64,000 nucleotides of DNA from Fen-999 sp041480065 (GCA_041480065.1 JBGOZF010000015.1:11230-75229), one strand, 5' to 3'; numbered from the stretch's first letter, positions 10,474 through 24,180 are shown. Notes: a model not told the origin generated them from the letters alone. Program-made: numbers and translations.

Positions 10474-11162
10474 ACCTCGCGGAGGTCCGCACGCTCTGGC
10501 AACTGCTGCGCGGCATGCCCGGCGGCGGCGACCACGCGGACCGGCTCGAGGCCTTCTATTCGCCCCAGGCCGGCCATTACGACAGCTTCCGCGAGCGCCT
10601 GCTGACCGGCCGCGAGGAACTGATGGCCTGGCTGCGGCCGACCGCCGGCGAACGGGTGGTGGAATTGGGGGCGGGCACCGGCCGCAACCCGGCCTACCTC
10701 GGCCCGCGCCTGGCCGAGCTCGGCAAACTGACGCTGGTCGATCTTTGTCCTTCGCTGCTGGCACAGGCGCGCCGGCGCTGGGCGCATGCCGGCAACCTCG
10801 CCGTCGTCGAAGCCGATGCCTGCACCTGGCAGCCGGAGGCCCCGGTCGACGCCGTCTATTTCTCCTATGCGCTGACCATGATCCCGGACTGGCGCGCGGC
10901 GACGGAAAATGCCGTGGCCATGCTGCGGCCCGGCGGAAGGCTGGCGGTGGTCGACTTTACGGTGGCACCGGGACAGTCCTGGCTGGGCAGAACGTTCTGG
11001 CGCACCTGGTTTGCTCACGACGGCGTGCACCTGAATGCCGAACACATGGCGACGCTGCGCCGCCTGCTGCCCCGGCACCAACTGCGCGAGCGCCGCACAC
11101 CCGTGCCTTATCTCCCCGGCGTGACGGTTCCGTACTACCTGTTCCTCGGCATCAGGGAGTGA
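10470..11162 (+). CDS. btaB: BtaB-like SAM-dependent N-methyltransferase
   Basis: Class I methyltransferase of 230 residues. Motif I is RVVELGAGTGRNP (residues 62-74), the motif II/III region is LTLVDLCPSLL, and the post-motif is PVDAVYFSYALTMIPDW. The start ATG at 10470 overlaps the btaA stop (ATGA), implying translational coupling. Predicted role is threefold N-methylation of the homoserine lipid DGHS to diacylglyceryl-trimethylhomoserine (DGTS). The pairing with BtaA is the main evidence; alone it would only be called a methyltransferase. A longer in-frame extension upstream lies inside btaA and is rejected. Confidence 0.8.
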   Translation: MNLAEVRTLWQLLRGMPGGGDHADRLEAFYSPQAGHYDSFRERLLTGREELMAWLRPTAGERVVELGAGTGRNPAYLGPRLAELGKLTLVDLCPSLLAQARRRWAHAGNLAVVEADACTWQPEAPVDAVYFSYALTMIPDWRAATENAVAMLRPGGRLAVVDFTVAPGQSWLGRTFWRTWFAHDGVHLNAEHMATLRRLLPRHQLRERRTPVPYLPGVTVPYYLFLGIRE

Positions 11163-11210
11163 CGAAGGATTCTCCGCCGGCCGCTGCTGCGCCTTGAAGC
11201 GGCCTGATGC

Positions 11211-16469
<5,259 letters not shown>

Positions 16470-16834
16470 TGTCCCAACTCCCTGGATGACCAGTGGGCCG
16501 CGCCGCCCTTGTGCGCATAGGCCACTAGGACATTGCTGATGCAGTTGTGCAATTATTTCCGCATACTATATCTGACTATATAGCCCGGCAATCGCTGGAC
16601 ATGGCCGAAGGCGCGCACAGTGTTGCGTTTCCACGATGCAAACAGCCAAGACAAGCCGGTGTATCAGCGACCGCCCGCGACGGCCGCCAGCCAGCCGGGA
16701 AGCGCAATGAGTTTGTGCTTCACGCATCCCTCACGGGCCGGGGGCAGGTCACCTGAGATCGAAGAAACCAACCGCCTGAAGGTAAATGCGGATAGGCGAA
16801 GCCGACGATGTCTCGCCTGTGTTGCGATCCGGAA
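16470..16834. other. 365-bp intergenic region upstream of the hybrid kinase
   Basis: No convincing gene. It lies upstream of the kinase start and downstream of the cyanophycinase-like gene, so the kinase promoter should be here. The most AT-rich part, about 16550-16582, contains a direct repeat ACTATAT-CTG-ACTATAT (one helical turn apart), which could be a promoter or binding site. No terminator-like hairpin with a T-tract was found. Confidence 0.4.
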
Positions 16835-18664
16835 TCAGCGGTTCAGATCCTCATCCGGCTCAAAGACATCCATCAGCACGTTGAAAGCGCCCAAGCTTCC
16901 GTTGTCGCCGGCGAAGAAGACTGCGCTGCGCGCGTCGAGCGCCACCACCGGGTTCTGGCCCAGCACCGTGGCGTGGCTGCCCCGGATCATGATCGCGGAG
17001 GACTCGCTGATGCCGTAGATTCCCGTATGCCGCTGCTTGGCGCCGAGGCCGTAGAGTCGTCCCCAGCGCATGTCGGTCTGCAATCGCGGTTCGAACGCCG
17101 CACCGCGCACCAGGCCCAGGCCGGATTTGACGACCGCCGCATCGACCCTGAAAGCCGCAATGGCGTCATCGCCGGAAGCATCTTCGCCGACGGCGCAATA
17201 CGCGTCACCGGCGGCAGCGGCCATGGCGTGCTCCAGCATCAGCACCCGGCTATCGCGTGCGGCGCGGTTCACGAAGGCGTGGAAGCCCGGATCGGCAATG
17301 GCGTCGTCGAGGCGGGATTGATCGCCGCCCAGGAGCAACACGCCGCTGGCCCCCTTGAGCCAGGCCGGGTCGAGGGGGTCCTGGCCATAGACATGGATCT
17401 CGCTCGTGCCCTTCCAGCCGGCCGCCGCCAGCGCCGTGGCGTAATCCTCGGCCTGGGTTTGCGCGTCCGTCGGCTCGGCATAGCCTACCGCGAGCAGCAG
17501 GAACTTGCCGCCTTCCTTGGCCCCGGCCTTGACCGTGGCTTGTTTGACGAGTTCCTGGATCACCGGCCCGGCCAAGTCCTCCGACACGTCGCCGCCCAGT
17601 ATCAGGGTGGCGTGCCCGTCGACGTGCAATCGTTGCCGGTCATGCGGTGGGCGTTGCCATTCGAAACGATGGGTTCCCAGCGCCGGCACGCGCTGTGCGA
17701 GGTCGAAACTCAATGATTGGCTCGGCGGCAGCAGGTGTGTGAGCACGCTGCGCGCAGAGAGCGCGTCCTTTTCGCCCACCCAACGGTAGCGTGCGTGCGC
17801 CGTCCGGAAATCCACCACGACGGCAGACGAAACCCCGAATACCGCTCTCAGCGAGCGATCGTTGTTGATCGCGGCGCCGGTGTCGTAGTCGAGCCCGAAC
17901 CCTAGCAGTCCGCCTTCGCCCAGTACGTCGGCCGTCTGCGCGCCGGCGTTGAGCATCCGCCCCAGACGGCCGCGCGCATACACATGCTGATCGAGTACCA
18001 CGGTTTGCGAGCCGAAGGGCAAGCCCCGGCTGGTGCGCGTCTGCCCCATCCACATGTCGATCGACGCCTTCTGCAGCGCGGTGGTGGAGTCACCCGTATC
18101 GGTGTAGCCGGCGTTCATGACGAAGGACTCGATCGCCGCGCCCGCGCTGGTGCCGCCGAACACCACGCCGCGCTCGGCCGCCGTGTTCATTGCCGCCTCG
18201 GCGGGCGTCAGCGCGAGGACTCTCATCGCATAGGCCTGGTAGCCGCCGTTGAAGAAGATTCCGTCCAGCGTCGCGTCGCGCAGGGTGCCGACGATGCTGT
18301 CGTCGTGTGCATCGGCGGCCACGTACAAGGGCACCGAACTCACCTTGCAGCCGCCCGGAAATACGTGCTTGTTCAGCACTGCATCGCAGGCGGCCTGCAG
18401 GGCAGCCACGTCTTCGGCCAGGATCACCGGATCCTCGGGCAATACGGGGTCGTCGGCGAATGCCGCCGGCACCATCACGATCTTGACCACGGGGCCGCGC
18501 GCATGGCGGATCACTTCGGCGGCGTAGCCTTGCAATGCCGTCTCATAGCCGCCGCCGATGGGATACAGATGCAATTGCGGCAGCCATTGTGCCTGCGCGG
18601 AAAGCGATAGACAAAGCAAGGCCGGTAGCGCCAGCGCACAGCGCCGCAAGAACGTCGTCTGCAT
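16835..18664 (-). CDS. Exported cyanophycinase-like (peptidase S51) protein with two S51-like halves
   Basis: Secreted or periplasmic protein of 609 residues. The N-terminal signal peptide ends near SAQAQ. The first half (about 30-320) has the S51 fold markers FFNGGYQ and the nucleophile elbow VFGGTSAGA (Ser near residue 173), as in cyanophycinase CphB/CphE, which cleaves the Asp-Arg storage polymer. The second half (about 350-600) repeats the pattern, with GVLLLGGDQSRL corresponding to GGYQ, but the place of GTSAGA reads MLEHAMAAA, so it lacks the nucleophile. The enzyme is therefore probably active only in the first half. ATG 18664 is chosen because GAGGGG lies six bases before it, whereas it directly touches the earlier ATG at 18670. 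Confidence 0.75.
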   Translation of the reverse strand: MQTTFLRRCALALPALLCLSLSAQAQWLPQLHLYPIGGGYETALQGYAAEVIRHARGPVVKIVMVPAAFADDPVLPEDPVILAEDVAALQAACDAVLNKHVFPGGCKVSSVPLYVAADAHDDSIVGTLRDATLDGIFFNGGYQAYAMRVLALTPAEAAMNTAAERGVVFGGTSAGAAIESFVMNAGYTDTGDSTTALQKASIDMWMGQTRTSRGLPFGSQTVVLDQHVYARGRLGRMLNAGAQTADVLGEGGLLGFGLDYDTGAAINNDRSLRAVFGVSSAVVVDFRTAHARYRWVGEKDALSARSVLTHLLPPSQSLSFDLAQRVPALGTHRFEWQRPPHDRQRLHVDGHATLILGGDVSEDLAGPVIQELVKQATVKAGAKEGGKFLLLAVGYAEPTDAQTQAEDYATALAAAGWKGTSEIHVYGQDPLDPAWLKGASGVLLLGGDQSRLDDAIADPGFHAFVNRAARDSRVLMLEHAMAAAAGDAYCAVGEDASGDDAIAAFRVDAAVVKSGLGLVRGAAFEPRLQTDMRWGRLYGLGAKQRHTGIYGISESSAIMIRGSHATVLGQNPVVALDARSAVFFAGDNGSLGAFNVLMDVFEPDEDLNR

Positions 18665-18848
18665 GAGCATCCCCTCGGTTGTCGTGAGTGTCGATGGCCG
18701 GCGGCGCCCGCTTGCCGATGGATCGCCGGCGCCGCTTCAGGCCTCGCGCAAGTTAGCACAAGGGAATGACGTGTGTATTTTCCGAATATGACCGATATAT
18801 AGGCGGTAATCGGCGTAACCGCGCCGACCCGCAAGCCGCGGGCGTCGT

Positions 18849-19157
18849 TCAGTCGTGGCTGGCCCGGCTCAGCCGCGCGCGCAGTTGGTCCATTTCATCC
18901 AGCAGGTCCGCCACCAGCGCCGCGAGTTCAGGGGCGGCGTCGAAGTCGCGCTCGATCTGCCGCATGCGCCGGGCGCGCGCCAGCATGGCGCCGGAAAAAC
19001 GCCAGATGCCGGACACGCATTCGACGCTCGGGAACAGGCCTTCATCGATATGCCGCGTCAGCCATTCGGGCTCCACCTTGCAGGCGGCCGCGAGTTGTTC
19101 GATGGTGAGCCAGCTTTCTTCCATCAGGCTGCCGATCAGGATGTCGTCGTCACGCAC
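18849..19157 (-). CDS. cbpM: Chaperone modulator CbpM
   Basis: Small MerR-like protein of 102 residues that binds and inhibits the J-domain of CbpA in E. coli. Recognised from position and from the helix-turn-helix-like segment WLTIEQLAAACKVEPEWLTR (about 15-35), followed by a helical region ending LLDEMDQLRARL. It lies four bases downstream of cbpA on the same strand, the standard cbpA-cbpM arrangement. It is expected to be co-expressed with cbpA from the heat-shock-type promoter upstream. Confidence 0.85.
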   Translation of the reverse strand: MRDDDILIGSLMEESWLTIEQLAAACKVEPEWLTRHIDEGLFPSVECVSGIWRFSGAMLARARRMRQIERDFDAAPELAALVADLLDEMDQLRARLSRASHD

Positions 19158-19160
19158 GGC

Positions 19161-20111
19161 TCACGCCCTCCCTTTTCGCGGATCGAAGGCCAGGTCGCGC
19201 GCCATGTCTTCGTAAAGCTGCCGCGCCTTCGGGCTGTCGGCGGGCGGCAAGACGATCTGGATGTCGAGGAAGAGGTCGCCGGCCGGCTCGCCGGGAATGC
19301 CCTTGCCGCGTACCCGCAATTGCCGCCCCGATTGCGTGCCTTCCGGGATGCGCACCTTGACGGCGCCCTCGGGCAGGTCGACCGCGACGACCGCCCCGAG
19401 GGCCGCCTCCCACGGCGCCACGGGCAGGGCCAGGTGCAGGTTACGCCCCTCGGCGCGGAAGCGAGCGTGGTGGTTGAAATGGACCTCCAACAAGAGATCT
19501 CCCGTCGGTCCGCCGCCGATTCCGGGCGCGCCTTGGCCGGCCAGGCGTATCACCTGGCCCTCATGCACACCCCTGGGAATCTTCACGTTGAGCGTGCGGG
19601 TCGTGAGCTGAACGTGGCCCTGCGCATCGACTTGCGGCACGCGCAGCGAAATCTGCCGGGTGGCGCCGGCAAACGAATCCTCGAGGTCCAGCATGACCTT
19701 GGCGTGATGGTCCTCGCCGCCGGCGCGGAAACCGCTGTGGCGCGCCTGGAAGCCGCCGTGGCCGCCGCCCATGCGCCCGAACAGTTCGGCGAAGAAATCG
19801 CTGAAATCGGCGGTCTCGTGCGGCGAGAAGCCGCCGCCGGAGAACTCGAAGCCGGCATCCCAATCCGGCGGCGGATGGAATTCCTGGCCCGGCCGGTAGC
19901 CGCGTCCCAACTGGTCGTAGGCGGCGCGTTTCTCGGGATCGGAGAGCACGGTGTAGGCCTCGTTGAGCTCCTTCATGCGCGACTCGGCGTCCGGCTCCTT
20001 GGAGACGTCCGGATGGTATTTGCGCGCGAGCTTGCGGAAGGCCTTCTTGATGTTCTCCGCCGTCTCGTCGCGAGCGACGCCGAGAATCTGGTAGTAATCC
20101 CGGAATTGCAT
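19161..20111 (-). CDS. cbpA: Curved-DNA-binding DnaJ-class co-chaperone CbpA
   Basis: Hsp40-type co-chaperone of 316 residues. The N-terminal J-domain (residues 5-70) has the HPD motif at 33-35 needed to stimulate DnaK ATPase. It is followed by a Gly/Phe-rich linker (about 75-120) and two C-terminal beta-barrel substrate-binding domains. It lacks the zinc-finger cysteines of DnaJ, which identifies the CbpA class. Partner cbpM is four bases downstream. Divergent to the hsp20 pair; a sigma32-like promoter (CTTGAA, 14-base spacer, CCTCATGT) is visible on the minus strand about 50 bases before the ATG. Confidence 0.92.
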   Translation of the reverse strand: MQFRDYYQILGVARDETAENIKKAFRKLARKYHPDVSKEPDAESRMKELNEAYTVLSDPEKRAAYDQLGRGYRPGQEFHPPPDWDAGFEFSGGGFSPHETADFSDFFAELFGRMGGGHGGFQARHSGFRAGGEDHHAKVMLDLEDSFAGATRQISLRVPQVDAQGHVQLTTRTLNVKIPRGVHEGQVIRLAGQGAPGIGGGPTGDLLLEVHFNHHARFRAEGRNLHLALPVAPWEAALGAVVAVDLPEGAVKVRIPEGTQSGRQLRVRGKGIPGEPAGDLFLDIQIVLPPADSPKARQLYEDMARDLAFDPRKGRA

Positions 20112-20156
20112 ATGGGATCCCCGCTGCGAGTGGTTGCCGAGTGCCGCAACAAATAT

Positions 20157-20184
20157 ACATGAGGATCATCGCCCCGTTTTCAAG
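20157..20184 (-). promoter_or_regulatory. Sigma32-type promoter for cbpA-cbpM
   Basis: On the minus strand the -35 element CTTGAA (20184-20179) is followed by a 14-base spacer and CCTCATGT (20164-20157). This matches 7 of 8 positions of the heat-shock -10 consensus CCCCATNT. The transcription start would be about 40 bases before the cbpA ATG. The element was identified by eye only. Confidence 0.65.
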
Positions 20185-20186
20185 AA

Positions 20187-20214
20187 CTTGAATTTGCGAT
20201 CGGCAGACCGATTT
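20187..20214 (+). promoter_or_regulatory. Sigma32-type promoter for the hsp20 pair
   Basis: Plus-strand -35 element CTTGAA (20187-20192), 14-base spacer, then ACCGATTT (20207-20214), matching most of CCCCATTT. Its -35 is only two bases from the divergent -35 of cbpA, so the two boxes form the inverted repeat TTCAAG-AA-CTTGAA at 20179-20192. Confidence 0.55.
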
Positions 20215-20269
20215 GGCATAGCAAGGACGCCGCGCTGCGGCGTTCGCATTTACCCGAAAGGAGAAGACG

Positions 20270-20710
20270 ATGTTCTATCGAACCGTGTTTCCCCGCGACC
20301 TGTTCGCGGAACTGGACCGTCTCCAGCGCGAGATGCAGCAGGCCGCCGAGTTCTCGCCGAGCATCCGGGGCCTCTCCCGTGGCGGCTTCCCGGCACTCAA
20401 CGTCGGCACCACGCCGCGCTCGGTGGAGATCTATGCCTTCGCGCCCGGCATCGATCCGGCCGCCATCGAGGTGCAGTTGGAGAAGGGCGTGCTCACCATT
20501 TCGGGCGAACGCAAGTCCTCGCTGCCGGCGAAGGATGACAAGGCCACCGTGCATGTCGACGAACGCTTTGCCGACCGTTTCCGCCGCGTCGTCACGCTGC
20601 CGGACGACATCGACGCCAACGCGGTGAAGGCGAAGTACCGCGACGGAGTCCTGCACATCAGCATCCAGCGCCGCGAAGCCGCCCAGCCGCGCCGCATCAG
20701 CATCCAGTAA
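20270..20710 (+). CDS. Small heat-shock protein (Hsp20/alpha-crystallin)
   Basis: ATP-independent holdase chaperone of 146 residues. The alpha-crystallin domain spans about residues 40-135, with VEIYAFAPGIDPAAI, GVLTISGERKSS and the terminal GVLHISIQRRE signature. The N-terminal arm starts MFYRTVFPRDLFAELDRLQ, typical of class A-like bacterial Hsp20 partners. It has a strong ribosome binding site (AAAGGAGAAG) eight bases before the ATG. It is 12 bases upstream of a second hsp20 gene, with which it probably forms mixed oligomers. Expression is expected from the sigma32-like promoter upstream. Confidence 0.92.
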   Translation: MFYRTVFPRDLFAELDRLQREMQQAAEFSPSIRGLSRGGFPALNVGTTPRSVEIYAFAPGIDPAAIEVQLEKGVLTISGERKSSLPAKDDKATVHVDERFADRFRRVVTLPDDIDANAVKAKYRDGVLHISIQRREAAQPRRISIQ

Positions 20711-20722
20711 GGAGAACCGAAC

Positions 20723-21103
20723 ATGAGCGACAACACAGCTGTCAACAAGGACACCAAATCATCAACTGCCGAGGCGGCACTGGTGCCGCCGGTCGATGTC
20801 ATCGAGGATGCCCAAGGCATTACGTTGTATGCCGATCTCCCCGGCGTGCCCAAGGACAAGCTGAGCCTGCACGTCGAGGCCGACACCCTGACCATCGAGG
20901 GCGAGGTGTGCCTCGACCTGCCGGCGGACGTCGAGTCCACCCACGCCGAGGTCAGCCTGCCGCGCTACCGGCGCGTATTTTCGTTGTCGAAGGAACTCGA
21001 TTCGCAGAAGGTCGCCGCGGAGTTCAGCCAGGGCGTGCTGAAGCTGCGCATTCCGAAGGCCGAGCATGCACAGCCGCGCCGCATCGAGATTCGGGTGGAG
21101 TGA
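20723..21103 (+). CDS. Small heat-shock protein (second Hsp20 paralogue)
   Basis: Holdase chaperone of 126 residues with a short hydrophilic N-terminus (MSDNTAVNKDTKSSTAEAA). The alpha-crystallin domain (about 25-125) includes ITLYADLPGVPKDKL and the closing GVLKLRIPKAEHAQPRRIEI. The C-terminal tail resembles that of the preceding Hsp20 (both end QPRRI..I), consistent with a tandem duplication followed by divergence of the N-terminal arms. Ribosome binding site AAGGAGAA precedes the ATG. It is the last gene of the operon; an inverted repeat lies just after it. Confidence 0.92.
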   Translation: MSDNTAVNKDTKSSTAEAALVPPVDVIEDAQGITLYADLPGVPKDKLSLHVEADTLTIEGEVCLDLPADVESTHAEVSLPRYRRVFSLSKELDSQKVAAEFSQGVLKLRIPKAEHAQPRRIEIRVE

Positions 21104-21124
21104 TCCTGGAAACCAAAGTTCATT

Positions 21125-21252
21125 CACCGCAAAGGACGCCAAGGGCACCAAGGAAGGCGATCTTGAGATGAAGCGCGGACAAGCCATCTGGTGAGGGCCT
21201 CGTGAATGCACTCCCCATGTATACCTTGCCGTCCTTTGCGTCCTTGGCGGTG
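21125..21252. repeat. Imperfect intergenic inverted repeat
   Basis: Arms at 21125-21144 and 21233-21252 are reverse complements at 18 of 20 positions. Each arm is built from short near-repeats of an AAAGGACGCCAAGG type. Such A/G-rich modular repeats are common dispersed intergenic elements, so this may be one copy of a genome-wide family. It could also act as a long stem at the end of the hsp20 transcript. Confidence 0.55.
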
Positions 21253-21324
21253 CAACTGTCTTCTTCATGACGTGCCCGGACGGCGGGCCAGGTCCGGCGA
21301 ATGCCTCCAGCAAGATGGCCGTCG

Positions 21325-21355
21325 AAATGAAAACGGGCGCCCCGTGGGGCGCCCG
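21325..21355 (-). terminator. Intrinsic terminator of the torF-like/glnK/amtB operon
   Basis: Perfect 10-base stem CGGGCGCCCC / GGGGCGCCCG (21334-21343 and 21346-21355) with a 2-base loop. On the minus strand it is followed by TTTTCATTT. It lies 28 bases past the amtB stop codon and is the clearest rho-independent terminator in the window. Confidence 0.85.
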
Positions 21356-21382
21356 AACCGAGTTGACTCGGAGGAGGAGATT

Positions 21383-22903
21383 TCAGTAGTGGTAGGCCGT
21401 TTCGCCGTGGGAGGCGATGTCCAGGCCTTCGCGTTCTTCGTCTTCGGTCACGCGTAGCCCCACCAGGATGTCGGCGATCTTGAAGGAGATGAACGCCGAC
21501 ACGGCAGTCCAGATCACGGTGACGCCGACCGCCTTGGCTTGCACGACGAACTGTTCGGCGATGCTGGTGAAGCCGGTGGCAGCCGTAACCCAGTCCGTGA
21601 CGAAGCCGGGGCCACCCAGGGCGGGCGAGTTGAAGACGCCGGTCGCCAGGGCACCGAAGATGCCGCCGACGGCATGGACGCCGAAGACGTCGAGCGCGTC
21701 ATCCGCGCCGAGCATCTTCTTCAGGCCATTGACGCCCCAGAGGCAGACCAGACCGGCCAGCGTGCCGATGGCGAAGGCGCCGGGGATGCCGACGTTGCCC
21801 GCAGCCGGGGTGATCGCGACCAGGCCGGCGACGGCGCCGGAAGCGGCACCCAGCATCGAGGGCTTGCCCTTGAACAGCCATTCGCCAAAGGTCCAGGCGA
21901 GCACCGCACAGGCCGTGGCCAGGAAGGTGTTGATGAAGGCGAGCGCAGCAGAGCCGTTGGCTTCGAGAGCGGAGCCGGCGTTGAAGCCGAACCAGCCGAA
22001 CCACAGCAGCGAGGCGCCGATCATGGTCATGGTCAGGCTATGGGGTGAGAAAGCTTCCTTGCCGTAGCCGATGCGCTTGCCGAGCATGATGGCGCCGACC
22101 AGGCCGGCAACGCCGGCGTTGATGTGCACCACGGTGCCGCCTGCGAAGTCCAGGGCGCCCCACTGCCAGATCATGCCCGCCTTGGCGTTCATGGCATCGA
22201 CGACGTCAGCGCCCGTGTAGGCATCCGGACCCATCCAGAACCAGACCATATGCGCGACCGGCAGGTAGGAGAGGGTGAACCAGAGCACCGAGAAGATCAG
22301 CACGGCCGAGAACTTGACGCGCTCGACGATGGCGCCGAGGATCAGGCAGACGGTGATGGCGGCGAAGGTGGCCTGGAAGGCGACGAACACCAGTTCATAC
22401 ATCGGCGTGGCCTTGCTGAAGGTGGCGCCGAGGGCGAAGACACCCGTCGCCGAATCGAAGGTACCCTTGAGGAACAATCGATCGAGGCCGCCGATGAAGG
22501 CGTTGCCCTCGGTGAAGGCCAGGCTGTAGCCGTAGATGCACCACAGCACGGTGATCAGCGAGAACACCACGAACACCTGCATGAGCACCGACAGCATGTT
22601 CTTGGTGCGCACCAGGCCACCGTAGAACAACGCCAGGGCCGGCACGGACATGAGGAGCACCAAGGCGGTGCTCATCAGCATCCAGGCGGTGTCGCCCTTG
22701 TTGGGTGTGGGCGCTGGGGCAGCGGCGGGTGCGGCGGCCGGCGCAGCAGCCTCGGCGGCCGCAGGTGCGGCAGCAGCCGGAGCTGCTGCTGCCGGGGCCG
22801 CCGCCGCGGGTGCGGCGACCTCGGCGGGTTTGTCATCCGCCAGGGCGATGCTGCCGAAACCGACAGTCACCGCCGCCAGCAGAATCGCGAGCAGTTTCTT
22901 CAT
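21383..22903 (-). CDS. amtB: Ammonium transporter AmtB
   Basis: Inner-membrane ammonium channel of 506 residues. A cleavable signal peptide (MKKLLAILLAAVTVGFGSIALA) is followed by an unusual Ala/Pro-rich stretch of about 45 residues before the first membrane helix (near residue 75). Eleven transmembrane helices are expected. The twin pore histidines are visible in TVVHINAG and FGVHAVGG. The C-terminal cytoplasmic tail (VTEDEEREGLD) is the GlnK-contact region. It lies 11 bases downstream of glnK and its role is ammonium uptake under nitrogen limitation. The Ala/Pro linker is common in betaproteobacterial AmtB but of unknown use. Confidence 0.95.
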   Translation of the reverse strand: MKKLLAILLAAVTVGFGSIALADDKPAEVAAPAAAAPAAAAPAAAAPAAAEAAAPAAAPAAAPAPTPNKGDTAWMLMSTALVLLMSVPALALFYGGLVRTKNMLSVLMQVFVVFSLITVLWCIYGYSLAFTEGNAFIGGLDRLFLKGTFDSATGVFALGATFSKATPMYELVFVAFQATFAAITVCLILGAIVERVKFSAVLIFSVLWFTLSYLPVAHMVWFWMGPDAYTGADVVDAMNAKAGMIWQWGALDFAGGTVVHINAGVAGLVGAIMLGKRIGYGKEAFSPHSLTMTMIGASLLWFGWFGFNAGSALEANGSAALAFINTFLATACAVLAWTFGEWLFKGKPSMLGAASGAVAGLVAITPAAGNVGIPGAFAIGTLAGLVCLWGVNGLKKMLGADDALDVFGVHAVGGIFGALATGVFNSPALGGPGFVTDWVTAATGFTSIAEQFVVQAKAVGVTVIWTAVSAFISFKIADILVGLRVTEDEEREGLDIASHGETAYHY

Positions 22904-22914
22904 TTCTGTTCCCC

Positions 22915-23253
22915 TTAGAGAGCGTCCGTGCCGGTCTCGCCGGTACGGATACGGACAACTTGTTCGAGATCGAAGACGAAGATCTTGCCGTCGCCGATCT
23001 TGCCGGTGCTGGCGGCCTTCTCGATGGCCTCGATGACCTGATCCAGCATTTCGGACTTGATGGCGGCTTCGACCTTCACTTTCGGCAGGAAGTCCACGAC
23101 GTATTCCGCGCCGCGGTACAGCTCGGTGTGACCCTTCTGCCGGCCGAAGCCCTTGACTTCGGTGACGGTGATGCCCTGCACGCCGACGGCGGCGAGGGCC
23201 TCACGTACCTCGTCAAGCTTGAACGGCTTGATGATGGCGGTAACGAGTTTCAT
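22915..23253 (-). CDS. glnK: Nitrogen regulatory P-II protein GlnK
   Basis: Trimeric signal protein of 112 residues that senses 2-oxoglutarate and ATP/ADP, is uridylylated by GlnD, and blocks AmtB under nitrogen sufficiency. The T-loop tyrosine is Tyr51 (GAEYVVDF), and the C-terminal TGKIGDGKIFV signature (83-93) is intact. It has the glnK-amtB order with an 11-base gap, and is 27 bases downstream of a TorF-like porin gene. Expression is expected from the sigma54/NtrC promoter in front of the porin gene. Confidence 0.95.
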   Translation of the reverse strand: MKLVTAIIKPFKLDEVREALAAVGVQGITVTEVKGFGRQKGHTELYRGAEYVVDFLPKVKVEAAIKSEMLDQVIEAIEKAASTGKIGDGKIFVFDLEQVVRIRTGETGTDAL

Positions 23254-23280
23254 GGCTGATGTCCTTGTCAGCGAGGTTGA

Positions 23281-24144
23281 TCAGAAGGTCTTCAGGAAGG
23301 TGACGACGGCGGTGCCCTTGCTCACGTCCTTGAAATTGCCCGTGGGGCCGTTCGGGTTCTTGCCGCCGGTGCCCCAGCAGTAGGGGTTGGTGTTGGTGCC
23401 GGTGGAACCGCAGGAGCCGCCCGTGTTGGTGTCGGAGTAGTACAGGCTGACGACGCCGAAGCCGACATCCTTGCTGGCACCAATCTTCCAGTCGTCATAG
23501 GAGGCCGAGTGACCATCGTAGGCCACAGTGCTGAAGTTCTTGATCTTCTGGTGGCCGATGTGACCGATCAGCGTCCAGCCGTCGCCCAGGTCATAGTTCG
23601 CGTTCAGTTCGAGGTAATCGGAACCGCGAGTATTGCCCAGGTAGTCGTTGCCGCCGTACCAGCCGACGAAGTGGCTAGATGTGGTATAGGAATACTTGGC
23701 GCTCAGCCACTTGTAGCCGATCGAGCCATACAGTTCCTGGGTGTTCGGGTTGGCCAGCCAGGTCGGACTTGCTTCGCCGTGGCCAGGATAGTTGTAGGTG
23801 ATGTAGCCGACGTCATAGCTCCAGTCGCCGCCGGCGAAAGTGTTCTTGTAGCCGCCATACACGTCGAGTTCGACGCTGCCTTTGCCCAGCCAGTCCTTGA
23901 CCCAGGTGATGTTGGAAGCCCAGGCGCCGACGTAGAGGCCGCTCGGATGTGCGTAGTCGATGCCGCCCTGGATCGCGGGCTTGCCATGGGTCTGGCTGAC
24001 GCCGCGGAAGATGTAGTCGGAAACGACGCCGACGTTGAATGACAACGGAGACGCGGGGGCTGCGGCAGGTGCATCCTCAGCCAGTACAGCGGTCGGGACG
24101 GACAGAATGCCGATGACGGCGGTAGCGATAAGAGTCTTGCGCAT
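23281..24144 (-). CDS. TorF family putative outer-membrane porin
   Basis: Protein of 287 residues of the TorF/Gcw_chp family, predicted beta-barrel porin. It has a signal peptide (MRKTLIATAVIGILSVPTAVLA) and then the family start SFNVGVVSDYIFRGVSQT, with many alternating hydrophobic/aromatic strands and a C-terminal aromatic residue (VVTFLKTF), typical of outer-membrane barrels. The first gene of an apparent operon with glnK and amtB, so it may admit a nitrogen source. The second ATG (24144) is preferred: AAGGAG is 8 bases before it but only 2 bases before the first ATG (24150). Solute specificity is unknown. Confidence 0.85.
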   Translation of the reverse strand: MRKTLIATAVIGILSVPTAVLAEDAPAAAPASPLSFNVGVVSDYIFRGVSQTHGKPAIQGGIDYAHPSGLYVGAWASNITWVKDWLGKGSVELDVYGGYKNTFAGGDWSYDVGYITYNYPGHGEASPTWLANPNTQELYGSIGYKWLSAKYSYTTSSHFVGWYGGNDYLGNTRGSDYLELNANYDLGDGWTLIGHIGHQKIKNFSTVAYDGHSASYDDWKIGASKDVGFGVVSLYYSDTNTGGSCGSTGTNTNPYCWGTGGKNPNGPTGNFKDVSKGTAVVTFLKTF

Positions 24145-24180
24145 ATTCATTACTCCTTGAGTGAGAGATTGCCAGCGGGC

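Noticed and set aside
11163..11210. A terminator between btaB and the hybrid kinase
   Set aside because: A GGCCGC/GCGGCC pairing exists but its loop is long and no T-tract follows.
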